DNA from: Hyphomonas sp.
Lineage (GTDB): Bacteria; Pseudomonadota; Alphaproteobacteria; Caulobacterales; Hyphomonadaceae
Assembly: GCF_016125515.1 (NCBI RefSeq)
Contig: NZ_WGLO01000001.1
Location: 349,639 to 413,638, forward strand
Reading direction: 5' to 3'
DNA: 64,000 nt
Numbering within the stretch: position 1 is the stretch's first letter; every line of letters starts with the position of its first letter. The notes below the pieces were generated by a model. It had not been told where the DNA came from, ran no database searches, and saw nothing but the letters and a program-made list of their open reading frames with translations. Positions 8,201-19,401 of this stretch are shown here, piece by piece. Position numbers and translations under genes: made by a program.

Positions 8201-9178
8201 ATGACCCTTCCCAATGCCTATGCGATCCGGATGCACGAGACCGGCGGACCGGACGTCCTGAAGGTGGAAGCGGCGCCGCCGCGCGCGCCGGGGCCCGGCG
8301 AAGTGCTGGTGCGCCAGACGGCTGTGGGGGTCAATTTCATCGACACCTATCACCGCACCGGCCTTTACAAGATGCCGCTGCCCTTTGTTCCGGGTTCGGA
8401 AGGTGCCGGCGTGATCGAGGAAGTCGGTGAGGGCGTGACGCATCTGGAGCCGGGCGAGCGCGTCGCCTATCTTGGGCGCGGCACCTACGCGACCCATTAT
8501 ACCGGGCCGGCCGCCACGATGCTGCCCCTGCCGGCGGGCGTGAGCGATGAGGAAGCGGCCGCCGTGCTGCTGAAAGGCATGACCGTCTGGATGCTGCTGG
8601 AGGAGATCCGCCCGCTGCAAAAGGGTGAAACGGCGCTCGTCTGGGCGCCGGTCGGCGGGGTCGGCTCGCTGCTGACGCCCTGGGCGAAACATCTCGGCGC
8701 GCGGGTGATTGCGGTCACGTCCAGCGAGTCGAAAGCGGAGAAGGCCCGGGCGCTCGGCGCCGACGAGGTGGTCGTCGGCTATGACGATGTGGCGAAAAAG
8801 GTCCGTGAGCTGACGGGTGGTAAGGGTGTCGATGTCGTCTATGATAGCGTCGGCAAAATCTCGATGGAGGCCTCGCTGTCGAGCCTGCGTCCGCGCGGCT
8901 GGTTCATCACCTATGGCAACGCCTCCGGCGCGGCAGACCCGATCCCGCCGGGCCGGCTGGCAGCAGGCGGCTCGCTGGTGATGACGCGCCCGACGCTGTT
9001 CAACTTCACCGACACGCCGGAATCGCTGGCGCGGGCGTCCCGGCGCCTGTTCAGCTTGATCGAGTCTGGCGTGCTGACGCCGGACATCGGCCAGCGCTTT
9101 GCCCTGAGCGATGCGGCCGGCGCCCACCGGGCCCTGGAGAGCGGCAAGACGTCCGGCGCGACGCTGCTGATGCCCTGA
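8201..9178 (+). CDS. Quinone oxidoreductase (zeta-crystallin type), NADPH-dependent
   Basis: A 325-residue zinc-free medium-chain reductase. The N-terminal GroES-like domain contains VGVNFIDTYHRTGLY and PFVPGSEGAGVIEEVG, both typical of the Qor group; the cofactor domain has APVGGVGSLLTPWAK and the following VTSSESKAEKARALGADE. Such enzymes reduce quinones by single-electron or hydride transfer with NADPH. The start at 8201 is preceded by GAGAGGA; the ATG at 8177 gives eight extra residues. The 130 bp between it and the divergent VOC gene must hold both promoters. Confidence 0.92.
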   Translation: MTLPNAYAIRMHETGGPDVLKVEAAPPRAPGPGEVLVRQTAVGVNFIDTYHRTGLYKMPLPFVPGSEGAGVIEEVGEGVTHLEPGERVAYLGRGTYATHYTGPAATMLPLPAGVSDEEAAAVLLKGMTVWMLLEEIRPLQKGETALVWAPVGGVGSLLTPWAKHLGARVIAVTSSESKAEKARALGADEVVVGYDDVAKKVRELTGGKGVDVVYDSVGKISMEASLSSLRPRGWFITYGNASGAADPIPPGRLAAGGSLVMTRPTLFNFTDTPESLARASRRLFSLIESGVLTPDIGQRFALSDAAGAHRALESGKTSGATLLMP

Positions 9179-9240
9179 GCGGCTTTCCTTGATTGCGCCG
9201 CAATCAGGGAGAATTCTCGCACGGCAATGGGGAGAGACAG

Positions 9241-9705
9241 ATGAGAACGGTTTGGCTTGCACTGCTGGTCGCCGGGCTGGGCGCGTGTGCGCATGGCAAC
9301 CCGAAACCACAGACAATCCTTGAGATGCACCAGACGAATGACTGGGCCTATGATCGCGGCGAGCGGCTTTATGCGGCGCTGGCCAATGATGTCAGCCGGA
9401 TTGCCCGCAAGAATGGCCGGGCCGCAACGCTGGAGCAGCTCGCGGAGGCCGGGTACACCTGTGAATACGGCGAAGCGCATGAGGATTATCCGGAGCCGGC
9501 CGTCGTCTGCACCCGCAGTTTCGCCACGCGCGCCTGCCAGTTCGACTGGGAGGTGACCGTGACAAGCGCCCCGAAGCGGGCCGACAGCATCTACACCACG
9601 GACGTGGATTTCCGCCGCGACTGCGTCAACACGGGGCTGGACTGGCCGGAGCCCGTCCGGTCGGCCATCGATGACGGGCTGGCGCCCGCAGAGCCGCCGC
9701 TCTAG
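9241..9705 (+). CDS. Putative lipoprotein
   Basis: A 154-residue protein with a lipoprotein signal: MRTVWLALLVAGLGAC, lipobox LGAC with the Cys at residue 16. The mature part has four further Cys (TCEYG, VVCTRS, RACQFDWE, RDCVN), which could form two disulfides. No family is recognised. The ATG at 9241 has GGGGAGAGA just upstream; the ATG at 9193 would disrupt the signal peptide. Confidence 0.65.
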   Translation: MRTVWLALLVAGLGACAHGNPKPQTILEMHQTNDWAYDRGERLYAALANDVSRIARKNGRAATLEQLAEAGYTCEYGEAHEDYPEPAVVCTRSFATRACQFDWEVTVTSAPKRADSIYTTDVDFRRDCVNTGLDWPEPVRSAIDDGLAPAEPPL

Positions 9706-9775
9706 GTGCGCAACTCGGCTGGACGGCAACACACGGGCCGCTAGTCTGGCGCGCGAGACCTGAAAGGAATTCGAC

Positions 9776-10459
9776 ATGTTGCGATGGATGGCAGCGGCCC
9801 TGCTCGTGGCGGCCTTCGTGCCCGCCGCCGGCGCAGACACGAAACCGACCGCGACGGCGCTGGAAGAGGCCATGAGCGGCCTGTTTGTCGTGGTGCCGAC
9901 CAATCCGGAGACCGGCGCCGCGATGATGGCGAAACTGCCCGCCGCCGACGGCAAGCCGGAGCGCGAGGTGGTCGTGGCTTTCCTCGACGCTGCCGATGCC
10001 GCCCGCGAAGTGAAGAAGGCCGGGATGCAAGACAAGGTGGAAGGCCGGCTGTTCAACGGGGCCGCGCTCATGGCGATTGCGAAGGGCGATATTCTCTGGC
10101 GCACCAGTGCGGACAACGCCGTGCTGGTGAACGGCACCGAAACGCGCCCGCCGGCCTTCTACATCACCGGGCCAGATGATGAACCGATGACCCAGCCCGT
10201 GGAAGGCAAGGCGCGGGTCGTGTTCTATGTCGATGCAGTGGCCGCAGATTCGGCCCGCGTGGCGGCGCAGAACGAACTGTCCGCCGCCGGAAAGCCGACC
10301 GACCTGTCGGTGGTCGCCGCGGACCTGGTCAGCCTGATTGACGGGGTGAAGAAAGGCGAGGCGAAAGACGTCTACATCGCCTCCTCGCCCACCGTCATCA
10401 TCTGGGCGGCGCAATGGGAACAAGGCAAGCGGCTGATCCGGGATTACAGTCCGAACTAG
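9776..10459 (+). CDS. Secreted protein, possibly Tic22-like
   Basis: A 227-residue protein with a signal peptide ending around VPAAGA. Two similar segments follow, each with a hydrophobic strand, an acidic loop and an Ala-rich helix (VVVAFLDAADAAREVKKAG and VVFYVDAVAADSARVAAQNE), a repeat arrangement that recalls Tic22-like periplasmic proteins. That resemblance is weak and from memory, so function stays open. AAAGGAA is about 6 nt before the ATG. Downstream, the YcaQ-type gene follows after 25 bp. Confidence 0.6.
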   Translation: MLRWMAAALLVAAFVPAAGADTKPTATALEEAMSGLFVVVPTNPETGAAMMAKLPAADGKPEREVVVAFLDAADAAREVKKAGMQDKVEGRLFNGAALMAIAKGDILWRTSADNAVLVNGTETRPPAFYITGPDDEPMTQPVEGKARVVFYVDAVAADSARVAAQNELSAAGKPTDLSVVAADLVSLIDGVKKGEAKDVYIASSPTVIIWAAQWEQGKRLIRDYSPN

Positions 10460-10484
10460 GACGAACCTGCCGGCGTGAGGGGGC

Positions 10485-11651
10485 ATGGCGCTGAAGATTT
10501 CCAACCGGGATGCGCGCCGACTGTGGCTGGGGGCGCAGGGCCTGTCGGCGGCGCCGACCGGACCCGTCGATCTGCCCGGAACGATCCGCAGGCTCGGCTT
10601 CGTCCAGCTTGACACGATCCGCGTCGTGGCGCGCGCGCACGACCATATCCTGTGGAGCCGCAACCAGAACTACCGCGAACCTATGCTGGAAAAATGCCTC
10701 GGGCAGGACCGGCACGTGTTCGAACATTTCACGCATGATGCTTCGGTGATCCCGATAGAGTTCTATCCAATGTGGCGGCGCCAGTTCCGCCGCCTGGAGG
10801 AAAAGGTGCGCGGATGGGAATGGCACCGGGGCATGCTGGATGAGGAGGGGCGCGCCGAAATCCGCAGGCGGATCGAAGCGGAAGGGCCGCTCAGCACCAA
10901 GGCTTTCGATACGAAGATCGAAGGCAAGCGCGAGATGTGGCGGCGACCGCCGCATAAGCTGGCGCTGGATTACATGTGGTATGCCGGCGAGTTGTCCACC
11001 TCGCACCGCGAGGGCTTCACCAAATTCTATGATCTCACGCACCGTGTCATCCCGGACCACCACCGGGAGACCGAACATGACGACGAGGTGCAGGTGGACT
11101 GGCTGTGCCGCGAGGCGCTGGACCGGCTCGCTTTCGGCACGCCGGGCGACATCCAGCGTTTCTGGGCGGCAGCCGACCTCGGCGAGGTGAAGGACTGGAC
11201 CGAGGCGAATGCCGAAGAACTGGTGCCCGTGGAGATCGAATCCGTAGGCGGACAATGGACGGCGGCGCTGGCGCCAGCCGATATCGAGGTGCAGCTCGAG
11301 GCGGTGCCCGCGCCCGTCTCGCGCCTGCGTATCCTCAATCCGTTCGATCCTGTGATCCGCGACCGCAATCGTCTGACCCGCCTGTTCGGCTTCGACTACC
11401 GAATCGAGATCTTCGTACCCGCCGCCAAGCGCCAATGGGGCTATTACGTGTATCCGCTGCTGGAAGGCGACCGGTTCGTGGGCCGTATCGAAGTCAAGGC
11501 CGACCGTGAGAAGGGCGAACTCAGCGTGCACAATCTCTGGCATGAGCCCGGCGTGAAATGGACCGATGCGCGCGCCGCGCGGCTGGACGCAGAACTTGCC
11601 CGGATGGCGCGCTTCGTCGGCGCTGACGAGGTCGTGTGGCGGACGGACTGA
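10485..11651 (+). CDS. YcaQ/AlkZ-type DNA glycosylase (HTH_42 winged-helix)
   Basis: A 388-residue protein of the AlkZ/YcaQ superfamily, built of three winged-helix domains. LGFVQLDTIRVVARAHDHILWSR near residue 37 is the signature; QLD matches the QxD catalytic motif reported for the YcaQ-like subfamily, which unhooks interstrand DNA crosslinks and removes alkylated bases. A later HNLWHEPGVKW segment is also typical. Cytosolic DNA repair role inferred from family. Start has GAGGGGG just upstream; 25 bp after the secreted protein gene. Confidence 0.87.
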   Translation: MALKISNRDARRLWLGAQGLSAAPTGPVDLPGTIRRLGFVQLDTIRVVARAHDHILWSRNQNYREPMLEKCLGQDRHVFEHFTHDASVIPIEFYPMWRRQFRRLEEKVRGWEWHRGMLDEEGRAEIRRRIEAEGPLSTKAFDTKIEGKREMWRRPPHKLALDYMWYAGELSTSHREGFTKFYDLTHRVIPDHHRETEHDDEVQVDWLCREALDRLAFGTPGDIQRFWAAADLGEVKDWTEANAEELVPVEIESVGGQWTAALAPADIEVQLEAVPAPVSRLRILNPFDPVIRDRNRLTRLFGFDYRIEIFVPAAKRQWGYYVYPLLEGDRFVGRIEVKADREKGELSVHNLWHEPGVKWTDARAARLDAELARMARFVGADEVVWRTD

Positions 11652-11656
11652 ACCCG

Positions 11657-12175
11657 TCAGCCTTCGAGCGCGGCCGCCATCCCGGCCAGCTTGGCGACCG
11701 TGTTCATGTTGCGCGCAGTTCCCGCTTTGGCGGCGGGGATGACCAGTCTTGAGTCGGCCATCCCGTCGTCATAGAGGACATAGATTTCCCGCGAGCCAAG
11801 CGCGAGCACTTCCGATTTCCGGTGTTTCAGATCGTCCAGCGCGCCGGGCGGCGGCGCGCCATCAAGGAAAATGGCGACCGTTCGATTGCCCGGCCCATCC
11901 GGAAAGGGATTGGTGGCCAGCACAGCAGCCATTTCAGTCGGTGTGCGGATGATGACGCCTACCGGCTTTCCGGCATAGTCCGCAAGGCGCGCCTCGAGGG
12001 CCGCCTTGACCTTGATGGCATCGACGGCGGCGCGGAACACGACATTGCCGCTCGCGATATAGGTTTTCACATCCGTAAAGCCCGACGCTTCGCACATCGC
12101 CTTGAGCTCGATCATCGGCAACTTGCCGGTGCCACCGACATTGACGGCGCGAAGCAGGGCGACAAACACACTCAT
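11657..12175 (-). CDS. DUF1697 family protein
   Basis: A 172-residue protein with the DUF1697 pattern: an N-terminal FVALLRAVNVGGTGKLPM, then FTDVKTYIASGNVVF around residue 40, and VLYDDGMADSRL near residue 135. The family is common in bacteria and has no assigned reaction. The start at 12175 places the conserved first strand at residue 3; an in-frame ATG at 12214 adds 13 unconserved residues. Convergent with the YcaQ-type gene, with 5 bp between stop codons. Confidence 0.88.
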   Translation of the reverse strand: MSVFVALLRAVNVGGTGKLPMIELKAMCEASGFTDVKTYIASGNVVFRAAVDAIKVKAALEARLADYAGKPVGVIIRTPTEMAAVLATNPFPDGPGNRTVAIFLDGAPPPGALDDLKHRKSEVLALGSREIYVLYDDGMADSRLVIPAAKAGTARNMNTVAKLAGMAAALEG

Positions 12176-12204
12176 ACGTAAAGGGCTATCTTCACCCGGG
12201 GTGT

Positions 12205-12498
12205 CTACTTGCAACGGAAGGTCAGCGTGGACTTGATCGATGCGGTGTGATTGTCACCGGAGCGGATCTTGAAGCTGTCCTGTTCTAGGAATTGCTGGGT
12301 GATCTGCCTGCCCTGGCCGGCGCAGAAGTCGGCCGCGTCGCGGCGCGCTGCCTCTTCGGCCCGGTCAGCCTCAGCGTCCGTTGCTTCGGATGCGAGCTCG
12401 ATCCTGTATTTATTGGGGCCGATCTGCTCGATTCCCCCGGCGCATCCCGTCAGGAAAAAGGCAAGGGCGAGACTGGCAAAGGCGTGTCGGCTGGTCAT
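12205..12498 (-). CDS. Small putative lipoprotein
   Basis: A 97-residue protein with a lipoprotein signal ending LTGCAGG, Cys at residue 19. The mature part starts with GPNKYRIELASEAT, followed by a highly charged helix (EADRAEEAARRDAADFC) and two Cys, a pattern seen in several small alphaproteobacterial outer-membrane lipoproteins of unknown role. About 30 bp upstream of the DUF1697 gene on the same strand, so possibly co-transcribed. Confidence 0.7.
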   Translation of the reverse strand: MTSRHAFASLALAFFLTGCAGGIEQIGPNKYRIELASEATDAEADRAEEAARRDAADFCAGQGRQITQQFLEQDSFKIRSGDNHTASIKSTLTFRCK

Positions 12499-12595
12499 TT
12501 CGGTTCCCCTAAACAGGTATCGGTGAAACGCTAGGCCAATCAGTCAGGCGCGACAAGATGGACTTCGGCCTTGTTCCTGCGGGCGTGCCCGCGTC

Positions 12596-13411
12596 TCATC
12601 CGCCTGCTGATAAACTCAACACCTGCCGCGCGGCGTCGATATGGATCTCGGTGCCCGGCCGCCGGCCGCCTGCAATCATCCGGCGCGTGAGGCGCTCGTA
12701 ATGCTCGATGAAGCCCGCTACCCAGGCGCGCCGCTCCGGCGGTACGGCTTCGCCCCGCGCCGCCCACAGCGCGGCCTCCTGCTGCATCCGCCAGTCCAGC
12801 ACGCAGTCGAAAGCGGGCGGTACGATGTGGAGGAAGCCGTCCGCTGCATCCCAGAGCGGCGCATAGGACCGCGCGAGCACGGTTTCCTGATGCAGCCGCC
12901 AGGTTTTGTCCGCATCAGCGGCTTCGACGCGGTTGATTGGCGGCGAGTTTGGCGCGTCAGGATCCGGGCAAACGCCCATCAGCCAGCCCTCCACCACGAT
13001 CGCCGCCGGGCGGCCCAAGACGGCGCGCCAGGCTTCGCGCGGCGCACGGTCGTCGGCGAGCTTGTCGAAGACGGGCAGGGCGGTCACGCTCTGGGCGCTT
13101 GCCTCGCGCAGCTCTGCGATGAGGCTTCGCAGCAAGCCAAGGTCATGTGTACCCGGAGGGCCCCGCACACGGAACAGCGCGCTGACCTCCAGCGCGAGAC
13201 GTTCGCGCTCCGCCTTCTTGAGGTAGACGTCGTCCAGACCGAACCCGGCAACCGGCACCGGCAAAGCCGAGACGGCTTCGGCCAGGGCCGTCGACTTGCC
13301 GCAGCCTTGCGGACCGGAGAGGAAAAGCAGCGGGATATGGCCACTCGGCGCCGCCTCGACCGCGCGCGTGATCCAGCGCCCCACATGCGGCGTGATCTGG
13401 TTGGCGGTCAT
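12596..13411 (-). CDS. P-loop kinase of the glycerate-kinase/Tda10 type
   Basis: A 271-residue P-loop kinase. Walker A is GPQGCGKST near residue 33; GLDDVYLKKAERERLA follows and VEGWLMGV near residue 140 is a Walker B-like strand. RVRGPPGTHDLGLL is the hallmark of the D-glycerate 3-kinase / yeast Tda10 group. Likely phosphorylates glycerate or a similar small hydroxy acid, but the substrate is inferred only. It is the third gene of a minus-strand operon, 6 bp after the M23 peptidase. Confidence 0.82.
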   Translation of the reverse strand: MTANQITPHVGRWITRAVEAAPSGHIPLLFLSGPQGCGKSTALAEAVSALPVPVAGFGLDDVYLKKAERERLALEVSALFRVRGPPGTHDLGLLRSLIAELREASAQSVTALPVFDKLADDRAPREAWRAVLGRPAAIVVEGWLMGVCPDPDAPNSPPINRVEAADADKTWRLHQETVLARSYAPLWDAADGFLHIVPPAFDCVLDWRMQQEAALWAARGEAVPPERRAWVAGFIEHYERLTRRMIAGGRRPGTEIHIDAARQVLSLSAGG

Positions 13412-13417
13412 GCCGGT

Positions 13418-14386
13418 TCAGTCCGTAGACGGAAGGGTTAGCAGGAGCGCGGGGTCAAGATAGGTGTCCCCGTCGCGGTCGCTGCTCGCCGGGTTGCGCC
13501 ATTTGACGCCCCAGTGAAGGTGCGGCCCGGACGAGCGCCCGGTATCCCCGGAACGCGCGATCAGCTGGCCGGCCGCCACCGTGTCGCCCGCCGACACATC
13601 GATTTCCGACAGGTGCATAAACACCGAGAGGAGCCCCTGGCCGTGATCGATGAACACTGCGCCGCCTTCATAATAGAGATCCGGATCGGCCAGCGTGACG
13701 CGACCGGCCGCCGGGGCGGTGACCGGCGAGCCGATGGGGGCAGCAAAGTCCAGCCCCAGATGGACCAAGGTCGAGTCGCAGGGCTTGCCGCTCGTCTTCG
13801 AGACACCGGTATAGCGCCGCTCCGGGCCGAAGGGCGAAGACGTCGGCCGGGCCGAGGGCGCGGCAAACCCGTCCAGCGCGCCGCGGCCGGGCGCAAACGT
13901 GGCGAAGGCGGCCGCCTTCTTCTCCCAGCTCTCGGCGGCGTGCGCTTTCTGGGCCGGCGTGCGGGCGTCGACCTTGTCGCAGTCGAGCCCTGGCACGACG
14001 CGGCTCTCGTGGCTGCGCGCCGTCACGGAAAGAGTCAGCGTTTCGCTCCCGGCCTCGACGGTGAGCGTTTCCGGCGCCGCGCGGGAAAGCCCGAACTGCA
14101 CGGCGCCGGTCTCATCGGCGGTCAGCACGGTTTGATCGAAGCGGACAGCTTCGCCGGGTGGGGCGCGGCAGATCACGAGGCCGCCTTGCTGGAAAAGGCC
14201 GGTGCAGGCGTCTGACAGGGCGGGGCGGGGCTCGGCCTCCGGCGCAGGCGGGGCAGGTTCCGGAACCGGGTCCGGCAATCCGATGTCGGTGGTTTCATCC
14301 GTCGCGGGCGCCGGCATCGCAGCGGGCGGGGCGGCCGAGCAGGCGGCCAGCAGGCTCATGGCAACCGCGGCCAGCCCATGGTGCAT
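13418..14386 (-). CDS. M23-family metallopeptidase, lipoprotein
   Basis: A 322-residue envelope protein. Its signal ends in the lipobox LLAAC (Cys near residue 16), followed by a Pro/Ala-rich linker. The LytM domain at the C-terminus has HLGLDFAAPIGSPV (the HxGxD zinc site), a glycine-rich GGAVFIDHGQGLLSVFMHL and HLHWGVKW, with the catalytic His and third zinc ligand present, so it looks active on peptidoglycan cross-bridges. Its ATG overlaps the stop of the DUF2093 gene (TGATG), showing translational coupling. Confidence 0.9.
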   Translation of the reverse strand: MHHGLAAVAMSLLAACSAAPPAAMPAPATDETTDIGLPDPVPEPAPPAPEAEPRPALSDACTGLFQQGGLVICRAPPGEAVRFDQTVLTADETGAVQFGLSRAAPETLTVEAGSETLTLSVTARSHESRVVPGLDCDKVDARTPAQKAHAAESWEKKAAAFATFAPGRGALDGFAAPSARPTSSPFGPERRYTGVSKTSGKPCDSTLVHLGLDFAAPIGSPVTAPAAGRVTLADPDLYYEGGAVFIDHGQGLLSVFMHLSEIDVSAGDTVAAGQLIARSGDTGRSSGPHLHWGVKWRNPASSDRDGDTYLDPALLLTLPSTD

Positions 14387-14595
14387 CACTGCGCGGGTGA
14401 GAGGCGATGGGCAGCGGCTTCGGCGTCCCAATAGGCTTCCTGCAGGTCAACGCTCCAATAGCGTAGGGCGCCGAGGGGAATCGGCCTACCGGTCACGGCA
14501 CAGGTGACGAAACTGCCGGGCGACAGGATGTCATAATCATTGTCGCCATAGCGAAGACGGGCTTCCCCGCCGGAATTTCCGGATCGTGTGAGCAT
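14386..14595 (-). CDS. DUF2093 family protein
   Basis: A 69-residue protein with the alphaproteobacterial DUF2093 signature: RLRYGDNDYDILSPGSFV, CAVTGRPIPL and RYWSVDLQEAY. Function unknown; the compact beta-rich sequence with a single conserved Cys looks cytosolic. It is the first gene of an operon with the M23 peptidase and the P-loop kinase and is divergent from recA. The 154 bp between them contain a LexA-type box. Confidence 0.87.
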   Translation of the reverse strand: MLTRSGNSGGEARLRYGDNDYDILSPGSFVTCAVTGRPIPLGALRYWSVDLQEAYWDAEAAAHRLSPAQ

Positions 14596-14664
14596 GCTGG
14601 CAGTATGACTCAGCGGCCGCGGAAAGGAAAGCGGAGCTGTCAAAAGTTTCCGCTTTGTTCTCCG

Positions 14665-14679
14665 GAACAAATAGTGTAC
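14665..14679 (+). promoter_or_regulatory. LexA (SOS) box upstream of recA
   Basis: GAAC-AAATAGT-GTAC (GAAC N7 GTAC) differs in one base from the alphaproteobacterial LexA site GAAC-N7-GAAC. It lies about 70 nt before the recA start, and a similar distance from the divergent DUF2093 start, so repression of both directions is possible. Confidence 0.7.
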
Positions 14680-14701
14680 ATGCAGATCCAGCATGGCAAT
14701 C

Positions 14702-14725
14702 GGGGGCCTTGCCAAATCGGCCCCC
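14702..14725 (+). promoter_or_regulatory. Hairpin in the recA 5' leader
   Basis: GGGGGCC (14702-14708) and GGCCCCC (14719-14725) form a 7-bp hairpin about 10 nt before the AAAGGAGA ribosome site of recA. It has no T tract, so it is not a terminator; it may protect the mRNA or tune translation. Confidence 0.45.
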
Positions 14726-14749
14726 ATGGTAGACCAAAGGAGATCACTG

Positions 14750-15847
14750 ATGAGCAAACCGACGCTTGCGATCGTGCAGAAGGAAACCGGTGTGGATAAG
14801 CAAAAGGCCCTCGAAACCGCGCTTGGAAACATCGAACGGTCGTTCGGCAAGGGCTCGGTCATGCGCCTTGGCGACAAGAAATCGATGGATATCGAGGCGA
14901 TTTCCACCGGTTCGCTCGGTCTCGACATCGCGCTCGGCATCGGCGGCCTCCCGAAAGGCCGGATCATCGAGATTTTCGGCCCGGAAAGCTCGGGCAAGAC
15001 CACCCTGTCGCTGCACTGCGTGGCGGAAGCCCAGCGCAATGGCGGCGTGTGCGCCTTCATCGACGCCGAGCATGCGCTCGATCCGGTCTATGCCGGCAAG
15101 CTGGGCATCGATCTGGACGACCTTCTGATCTCGCAGCCCGATTCGGGCGAGCAGGCGCTGGAAATCGCCGATACGCTGGTGCGTTCGGGCGCGGTGGACC
15201 TGCTCGTGATCGACTCGGTGGCCGCGCTGACCCCGCGCGCTGAACTGGAAGGCGAAATGGGCGACTCGCTGCCCGGCCTTCAGGCCCGCCTGATGAGCCA
15301 GGCGCTGCGCAAGCTGACCGGCTCGATCTCCAAGTCGAAATGCATGGTCATCTTCATCAACCAGATCCGCATGAAGATCGGTGTGATGTTCGGCAACCCG
15401 GAGACCACGACGGGCGGTAACGCCTTGAAATTCTATGCATCTGTCCGCCTTGATATCCGCCGTATCGGTCAGATCAAGGAACGTGAGGACGTGATCGGCA
15501 ACCAGACCCGCGTCAAGGTCGTCAAAAACAAGGTCGCACCGCCGTTCCGGCAGGTCGAGTTCGACATCCTCTATGGCGAGGGCATTTCCAAGACCGGCGA
15601 GCTGATCGACCTTGGCGTCAAGGCCAATGTGGTCGAGAAATCGGGCTCCTGGTACTCCTACAATGGCGAGCGCATCGGTCAGGGCCGTGAAAAGGCCCGC
15701 CAGTTCCTCAAGGACAATGTCGCCGTCGCCAATGAGATCGAGGATGCCATCCGCCGCAATGCAGGCCTGCTCGCCGAAGAGCTGCTGGCGGCCGGCATGA
15801 ACTCGTCCGAAGATGAAGATGACACGCCAGATGCGGCAGAAGGCTGA
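14750..15847 (+). CDS. recA: Recombinase RecA
   Basis: A 365-residue strand-exchange protein and SOS co-protease, acting on single-stranded DNA. Walker A is GPESSGKTT (residues 77-85), followed by [10 protein letters not shown] and the [11 protein letters not shown]alker B strand; [20 protein letters not shown] is the L2 DNA-binding loop region. The acidic tail ([14 protein letters not shown]) is typical. The ATG at 14750 has AAAGGAGA upstream; the ATG at 14693 is not conserved. Expected to be LexA-controlled through the box at 14665. Confidence 0.99.
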   Translation: MSKPTLAIVQKETGVDKQKALETALGNIERSFGKGSVMRLGDKKSMDIEAISTGSLGLDIALGIGGLPKGRIIEIFGPESSGKTTLSLHCVAEAQRNGGVCAFIDAEHALDPVYAGKLGIDLDDLLISQPDSGEQALEIADTLVRSGAVDLLVIDSVAALTPRAELEGEMGDSLPGLQARLMSQALRKLTGSISKSKCMVIFINQIRMKIGVMFGNPETTTGGNALKFYASVRLDIRRIGQIKEREDVIGNQTRVKVVKNKVAPPFRQVEFDILYGEGISKTGELIDLGVKANVVEKSGSWYSYNGERIGQGREKARQFLKDNVAVANEIEDAIRRNAGLLAEELLAAGMNSSEDEDDTPDAAEG

Positions 15848-15986
15848 ACCCGGCCTGTCATACGGACATGATTTCGCGGTGATCCACGTCTAAGGTGGTC
15901 TCCGCTGGCCAGGTCAGGGCGCCGGGAAACCGGTGCACGACAGGCCTGGCAAGCTTCCGGCCTATCGATCTCCAGGCTGGATGAGT

Positions 15987-16027
15987 CCCCTTTGCGGCGC
16001 GCCTTGTCTTGGCGGGCTGCAAAGGGG
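15987..16027 (+). promoter_or_regulatory. Leader hairpin between recA and alaS
   Basis: CCCCTTTGC (15987-15995) pairs perfectly with GCAAAGGGG (16019-16027), and an inner GCGCC/GGCG pairing extends the structure. The 3' arm is followed by CCTTTATATC, not a clean T tract. It could be a weak recA terminator or a control element in the alaS leader. The rest of the 15848-16115 gap shows no gene. Confidence 0.5.
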
Positions 16028-16115
16028 CCTTTATATCGCCTCTGTAATCCTGCGCGCGCCTCGGCTAAGGCGGGCAGGGATTCCCTTCATGATTGGCAAG
16101 GACCAGAAGCGACAG

Positions 16116-18761
<2,646 letters not shown>

Positions 18762-18784
18762 CGCCGGCCGGCGGGAGGTCGAAC

Positions 18785-19189
18785 ATGCCCGCCGGATATT
18801 CAGGTACGCCGCTCGCCCGCAAGCTCGGCTTCACGGACGCCCTGCCGGTCTGGGCACCTGGCCTGCCAGACAGCGTGCGCGCCGAAATCGAGACGACGGC
18901 CCGCCCGCGCTTCCTCGCCCGGTCCGCAATGGGGCTCGCGGCGGCGCATGTTTTCCACACGTCGGCGGCCGGTCTCGAGGCCGATCTCACGCGCCTGCGC
19001 CCGATGATCGCGCCGAACGGCATGGTCTGGGTCTCCTGGCCGAAAAAGGCCGCGAAAGTCGCGACCGGCATCACCGAAGACACGATCCGCCAGCTCGCGC
19101 TGCCCATGGGCTTCGTGGACGTGAAAGTCTGCGCGGTGGATGCGGTCTGGTCCGGCCTGAAGCTGGTCATCCGGAAGGAATTGCGGTGA
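18785..19189 (+). CDS. DUF3052 family protein
   Basis: A 134-residue protein matching the DUF3052 pattern: GYSGTPLARKLGF at the start, then a segment with LTRLRPMIAPNGMVWVSWPKKAAK near residue 75 and ITEDTIRQLALPMGFVDVKVCAVD towards the end. The layout suggests a small Rossmann-like fold but no reaction is known. It follows alaS by 23 bp and its stop is 4 bp from the 3' end of the convergent tRNA-Pro gene. Confidence 0.85.
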   Translation: MPAGYSGTPLARKLGFTDALPVWAPGLPDSVRAEIETTARPRFLARSAMGLAAAHVFHTSAAGLEADLTRLRPMIAPNGMVWVSWPKKAAKVATGITEDTIRQLALPMGFVDVKVCAVDAVWSGLKLVIRKELR

Positions 19190-19193
19190 GAGA

Positions 19194-19270
19194 TGGTCGG
19201 AGTGAGAGGATTCGAACCTCCGACCCCTAGCTCCCGAAGCTAGTGCTCTACCAGGCTGAGCCACACTCCG
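19194..19270 (-). tRNA. tRNA-Pro (anticodon CGG)
   Basis: Read on the minus strand, the gene starts CGGAGTG and ends CACTCCG A CCA, so the acceptor stem pairs fully and CCA is encoded. The anticodon stem CTAGC/GCTAG encloses the loop TTCGGGA, anticodon CGG. The T arm has GGTTCGAATCC. It decodes CCG proline codons. The D arm contains GGCTCAGCCTGGTAGAGC. It is 77 nt long. Confidence 0.97.
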
Positions 19271-19401
19271 ATGCCATCAAATTGTCTCGGCCGCCGTCGG
19301 GCGCCCGAGCCGGGAAGCCGGGGTTTTACGCCCCATGACGGATTTTGCAAGGGGCAAAAGACGCCTCCTCAGACCCGCCCGCCGGTGGTCGGAACGCGCC
19401 C

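Noticed and set aside
14656..14670. TTTGTTCTCCGGAACAAA, a palindrome overlapping the LexA box
   Set aside because: It is not the CTGT-N8-ACAG site of gammaproteobacteria; the GAAC-N7-GTAC direct-repeat-type site fits this group better. It could be another operator, but nothing supports that.
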